Shown piece after piece: positions 6,021-8,054 of a stretch of 8,054 nt of DNA. Source of the stretch: JBBTYG01 sp964483045. Lineage in GTDB: Bacteria; Patescibacteriota; Minisyncoccia; UBA6257; 2-01-FULL-56-20. Position 1 is the stretch's first letter; every line of letters begins with the position of its first letter. Under the pieces are notes generated by a model, which worked only from the letters and a program-made list of their open reading frames with translations, searched no databases and had not been told where the DNA came from. The stretch covers positions 1 through 8,054 of the forward strand of contig CAYZZK010000044.1 of assembly GCA_964483045.1 (NCBI GenBank), read 5' to 3'. Made by a program: the position numbers and the translations under genes.

Positions 6021-6100
6021 GATCGCTCAGAAGTAGATACTTCTAATGTTTGTACCGGTTTTGAAGCCGATAGGACTGGTATTCACTTCTGAATGATCTA
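6019..6100. repeat. Long imperfect inverted repeat (82 bp) with inner hairpin, MITE-like or RNA element
   Basis: Left arm 6019-6040 pairs with right arm 6079-6100; 18 of 22 positions are Watson-Crick, including an uninterrupted eight-base TCAGAAGT/ACTTCTGA core. The remaining four positions are two wobbles and two mismatches on either strand. The 38-base centre contains another stem (6056-6060 with 6065-6069, loop TTGA, one G-U). The outermost bases are TA on both sides, so the element could be a 78-bp terminal-inverted-repeat element with a TA target duplication, as IS630/mariner-type MITEs have, or simply a structured RNA. No transposase is present. Confidence 0.6.
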
Positions 6101-6187
6101 CGTATATTCTAGCGCTGCTTGATACCCAGTCAAGGGGAGGGTGTGGATAACTTTGCTCGCTTGGATTCTTATGTTTGAACCCGCTTC

Positions 6188-6284
6188 GGCTCGAGAAATT
6201 AACTCGCTTCCAACGGGAAAATGCCGCCCTGTCGCAGACTCCGGGCACCCGCCATTTTCCCTACTCGCTCGGTAATTTCATGCC
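6188..6284. other. Nested multi-stem structure abutting the plus-strand start codon
   Basis: Concentric complementary segments occur. GGC 6188-6190 pairs with GCC 6282-6284; GAAATTA 6195-6201 with TAATTTC 6273-6279; GGGAAAATG 6215-6223 with CATTTTCCC 6253-6261; GCCC 6226-6229 with GGGC 6243-6246; and GTC 6231-6233 with GAC 6237-6239. The 7-bp and 9-bp stems are perfect and the nesting is consistent, so a folded RNA is plausible. On the plus strand the outer stem ends on the base before ATG 6280, suggesting possible control of translation. The strand of action is not decided by wobble pairs here. Confidence 0.5.
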
Positions 6285-6903
6285 TCGCCTCTCGCTTATG
6301 GTTCAAGCCATAAGAACCTGGCTCGCTTGGCGAGAAAGAGAATTTTTGGCCGATTATCCTTGGAAACAGGTAAAAATAGAAAAACTTAATATTTCTGATA
6401 GGATTAGGCCTATGAAGTATTACTATAGGAAATGGCGTCTTATGAAAGCGTTGCGGGAGGATTGTCGCAAGAAAGGTACGAGCAAAGAAGTTTCTTATAG
6501 CTTGGTAGGTAATCCTGAGCAACATAAAGCCGTTATTTCCAAAGAAGGCGGGGTATTATGGGAGATTTTTGCTGATTGGTTAGCAAGGCATTATTTGGAT
6601 AAATTTCCAACTTTCAGACATTGGAAATTATTCCCGCAAATAAATTGGGATAGTAAAAGAAAAATTAAAAAACATAATGCACTAGTTATGGATTTCAATT
6701 CAATACTTAAAGACTTAGAAAAAGATTTAGTATGGGCAGAATCAAGAGAAAAAGATATAACAGTAGTATCAATGAGGCCGGGAGCGAATGAATTTATAGA
6801 GGGATTTTGGGGAAGGGCAATTTTAGCAATAGCAGATAAGTGGTGGGGAAAAGCTCTTATTATGCTTGGTTTAGGATATTTGCTTAAAATTTTATTTCTT
6901 TGA
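6280..6903 (+). CDS. Orphan hypothetical protein with C-terminal hydrophobic anchor
   Basis: This is the only plus-strand gene in the window. From ATG 6280 it encodes 207 residues, basic and rich in Trp, Lys and Arg, with an EREF/WREREF patch near the N-terminus, a charged middle (KRKIKKHN, EKDLVWAESREKD), and a hydrophobic C-terminal helix (about the last 18 residues, ALIMLGLGYLLKILFL), which could tail-anchor it in the membrane. I recognise no family. The start is uncertain. The frame is open back to TTG 6175, but that stretch is GC-rich and highly structured. ATG 6298 is an alternative. ATG 6412 is attractive because TGA-TAGGAT ends seven bases before it, the local leaderless geometry, and because AT-rich coding DNA begins just before it, giving 163 residues. 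Codon choice is AT-richer than in the core genes, hinting at transfer or low expression. It converges on murE. Confidence 0.55.
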   Translation: MPRLSLMVQAIRTWLAWREREFLADYPWKQVKIEKLNISDRIRPMKYYYRKWRLMKALREDCRKKGTSKEVSYSLVGNPEQHKAVISKEGGVLWEIFADWLARHYLDKFPTFRHWKLFPQINWDSKRKIKKHNALVMDFNSILKDLEKDLVWAESREKDITVVSMRPGANEFIEGFWGRAILAIADKWWGKALIMLGLGYLLKILFL

Positions 6904-6940
6904 AAATGAAAACTGGCAAGGATAATTTCAAAGAACTTTT
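6896..6940 (+). terminator. Ten-bp inverted repeat over the orphan gene's stop codon
   Basis: TTCTTTGAAA (6896-6905) is the exact complement of TTTCAAAGAA (6926-6935), with a 20-base loop, followed by CTTTTAGG. The left arm contains the TGA stop (6901-6903). The stem is AT-rich and the U-run short, so it is a moderate terminator candidate between convergent genes. Nothing else is evident in 6941-6994 except an AT palindrome just after the murE stop. Confidence 0.4.
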
Positions 6941-6994
6941 AGGTTGTGCTATATCCCCCATCATTACCTCGAAAATCCGAATAGTAAAAAATTT

Positions 6995-8054
6995 TTAACC
7001 AGACCCTAACGCTGACTCTACTGCCTTCCGATCGCTCCATGGGGCTTTTGAGCCGTTCGGGCCGTGGATCCATTGTTCGCTTCCCTTGCCGGTGATGACG
7101 ACGATGTCTCCGTTTTTTGCATAAGAGATCGCGCGCTGGATCGCTTCGCCTCGATCCAAAATTTCCATCGTTGCTCCACGTTTTTCAACCGGAATTCCGG
7201 CTCGTATTTCGGAGATGATTTGCGCAGGGTCTTCATCGTACGGGTCTTCATTTGTAAGAATAATTGTTTCGCAATAGTGGGAGGCGATTTGTCCCAGTGC
7301 CGGACGCTTCCATGCGTCCCTGCCTCCTCCGGCGGAACCGAGAACACAGATTAACTTGGAACTGGTAACTGGTAACTTATTACCTGTTATTAGTTTTTTA
7401 TTACTAGTTGTTCCTTGGTTATTAGTTATAAGTCCCAGCGTCTTATATGTCCCTTCGAGCGATTCCGGCGTATGGGCATAATCAATGACAACAGTTTTGC
7501 TTCCCTTCCGCACAAATTCCATCCGCCCGGGCACGCCCCTAAAATTCCGCACCCCATCTTCGATTATGTTTTCAGATACATCAACATATCTAGCCACAGC
7601 TTCCGCGGCCGCAATGTTGTCCTTATTGAAGTCGCTTAAAATAAAACTTGGTGGGAATTCCTTCGCTTTCCGGGAAATACTCGGACGGGCAAGCAAACTT
7701 TCCACATGCGCATCCTCTTGCGAATAGCCGATAACGCCTTTTTCATCCTTCAATACATTGATGAAAAACTGCGAGTGCGCGTCGTTTTTATTTATAAACA
7801 CCGTGCCTTGTTGCTTCAGCACATAGGACAAAAACTGGAGCTTCGCGTCCCTATACTGCTCGAATGAGCCGTGGGCCGCGGTATGTTCAGGGGCGATATT
7901 CGTAATGACTCCGATATCCCATTCCAGGCGTCGATGATGAAACAGCGCGGCGCCTTGCGATGTCACCTCGATCAAGCCGATCGTGCAGCCCGCATCCACA
8001 GCACGGCGGAGAAACCGCTGGATAAAAAAACTGCCCGGCATGGTATTTTCGGTG
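6995..8054 (-). CDS. murE: UDP-N-acetylmuramyl-tripeptide synthetase (MurE), N-terminus cut by the window edge
   Basis: It adds the third amino acid to UDP-MurNAc-L-Ala-D-Glu in the cytosol during peptidoglycan synthesis, using ATP. The frame is open to base 8054 (reading TENTMPGS), so the start and the GTNGKT ATP loop lie outside; 352 codons are visible. Motifs in order are the TENTMPG counterpart of the substrate-loop TTP, IEVTSQGA (usually EVSSHAL), ITNIAPEHTAAHGSFEQYRDAK, FRGVPGRMEFV, VIDYAHTPESLE, GGGRDAWKRPALG, TNEDPYDEDP and ITGKGSEQW. In meso-diaminopimelate enzymes the last two read DNPR and GKGHE, so the amino acid added here is uncertain. A repeat-derived insertion of about 20 residues (TNNQGTTSNKKLITGNKLPV and flanks) lies between the YAHTPESLE region and the ICVLGSAGGG strand. 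No downstream partner gene shares its strand within 1.1 kb. Confidence 0.93.
   Translation of the reverse strand, partial: TENTMPGSFFIQRFLRRAVDAGCTIGLIEVTSQGAALFHHRRLEWDIGVITNIAPEHTAAHGSFEQYRDAKLQFLSYVLKQQGTVFINKNDAHSQFFINVLKDEKGVIGYSQEDAHVESLLARPSISRKAKEFPPSFILSDFNKDNIAAAEAVARYVDVSENIIEDGVRNFRGVPGRMEFVRKGSKTVVIDYAHTPESLEGTYKTLGLITNNQGTTSNKKLITGNKLPVTSSKLICVLGSAGGGRDAWKRPALGQIASHYCETIILTNEDPYDEDPAQIISEIRAGIPVEKRGATMEILDRGEAIQRAISYAKNGDIVVITGKGSEQWIHGPNGSKAPWSDRKAVESALGSG
7351..7431. repeat. Low-complexity TAA/CTAG-type repeat inside murE
   Basis: The plus strand has CTGGTAA twice in tandem (7362-7375), GTTATTAGTT at 7386-7395 and again at 7418-7427, and related TTATTACTAGTT between them. This AT-rich array resembles the short 'ACTAGTTAC' style repeats seen between genes in some CPR genomes. 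It lies within the murE reading frame and stays open only in that frame; the other leftward frames contain TAA stops. Confidence 0.65.

Larger units (their letters stand above)
5865..6279. other. 415-base non-coding stretch rich in hairpins
   Basis: No convincing gene lies here. In order it holds the AT-rich promoter/tandem repeat (5867-5900), a GC-rich patch with small hairpins (about 5905-5955), an intrinsic terminator (5983-6020), a long inverted repeat (6019-6100), a 5-bp hairpin (CTTGA 6118-6122 with TCAAG 6130-6134) and a nested multi-stem structure (6188-6284) that reaches the start of the plus-strand gene. A plus-strand TATATT at 6103-6108 could be a promoter for that gene. Confidence 0.7.
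5975..6346 (-). ncRNA. Speculative structured leftward RNA spanning the hairpin array
   Basis: Six hairpins follow each other between 6334 and 5983. On the minus strand they would be preceded by GATAAT (6358-6353, 5 of 6 to TATAAT; expected start near 6346) and end at the terminator hairpin with a trailing AUAAUUUU. This gives a possible transcript of about 370 bases without a credible gene. No -35 is seen and I recognise no known RNA family. The opposite reading, a structured plus-strand leader for the orphan gene, is equally open. Expression evidence is absent. Confidence 0.22.

Noticed and set aside
6142..6150. TGTGGATAA, an exact match (complement) to the DnaA box TTATCCACA
   Set aside because: A single box, with only a one-mismatch TTATCCACG far away at 2158-2166; no dnaA or dnaN and no box cluster, so no origin is called.
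6027..6248. A 73-codon minus-strand open frame across the hairpin region
   Set aside because: It overlies the inverted repeat and nested stems, has no protein-like composition or motif, and its sequence is explained by the structure; treated as a chance frame.
6199..6525. A 108-codon minus-strand open frame opposite the orphan gene
   Set aside because: It is antisense to the more protein-like plus-strand frame and to the hairpin region, with no recognisable domain.
1..8054. CRISPR arrays, defence genes, phage modules or complete insertion sequences
   Set aside because: No regularly spaced repeats with spacers, no Cas, nuclease-defence, integrase or transposase motifs were found in any frame.

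Overview
The window looks like a piece of a Patescibacteria (CPR) chromosome, most likely Parcubacteria-like. The grounds are: compact genes with almost no Shine-Dalgarno sequences, a tRNA gene without an encoded CCA, a uracil-DNA glycosylase of the short cysteine-free kind I associate with this group, single-anchor 'YGFxFxYP' surface proteins, and a peptidoglycan ligase with group-style motif changes. TGA ends several obvious genes, so UGA-recoding CPR lineages such as Gracilibacteria are unlikely. The lineage is inferred from gene style, not from a marker tree.

Layout: nearly everything is on the minus strand, so transcription runs right to left. In that order: (1) the C-terminal three quarters of murE (8054 to 6995), cut by the right edge; (2) one plus-strand orphan gene of unknown function (about 6280-6903), convergent with murE; (3) a 415-base non-coding stretch (5865-6279) with a terminator, a 78-82 nt inverted repeat, several further nested hairpins and a recurring heptamer; (4) a beta-CASP metallo-beta-lactamase RNase (5864-4503); (5) a SLOG/LOG-like nucleotide-binding protein (4410-3823); (6) a small EF-Tu domain-II-like protein overlapping by 4 bases an 11-segment amino-acid permease (3778-2325); (7) tRNA-Arg(CCG); (8) a type-4-like uracil-DNA glycosylase (2108-1470); (9) two AT-richer membrane proteins of unknown function (1393-836, and 791 running off the left edge).

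The genes form no single pathway. They are housekeeping functions (cell wall, RNA processing, base-excision repair, amino-acid uptake, tRNA) mixed with lineage-specific membrane proteins. The common thread is expression: four genes have a TATAAT-like hexamer 6-7 nt before the ATG, which puts the expected transcription start on the start codon, so leaderless mRNAs are likely.

Most worth a second look: the hairpin array at 5983-6334, the complete loss of iron-sulfur cysteines in the glycosylase, the leaderless geometry, and a repeat-derived in-frame insertion in MurE. I found no CRISPR array, intact transposase or phage module, and cannot claim a complete new system; the hairpin array beside the orphan gene is the best candidate for something undescribed.
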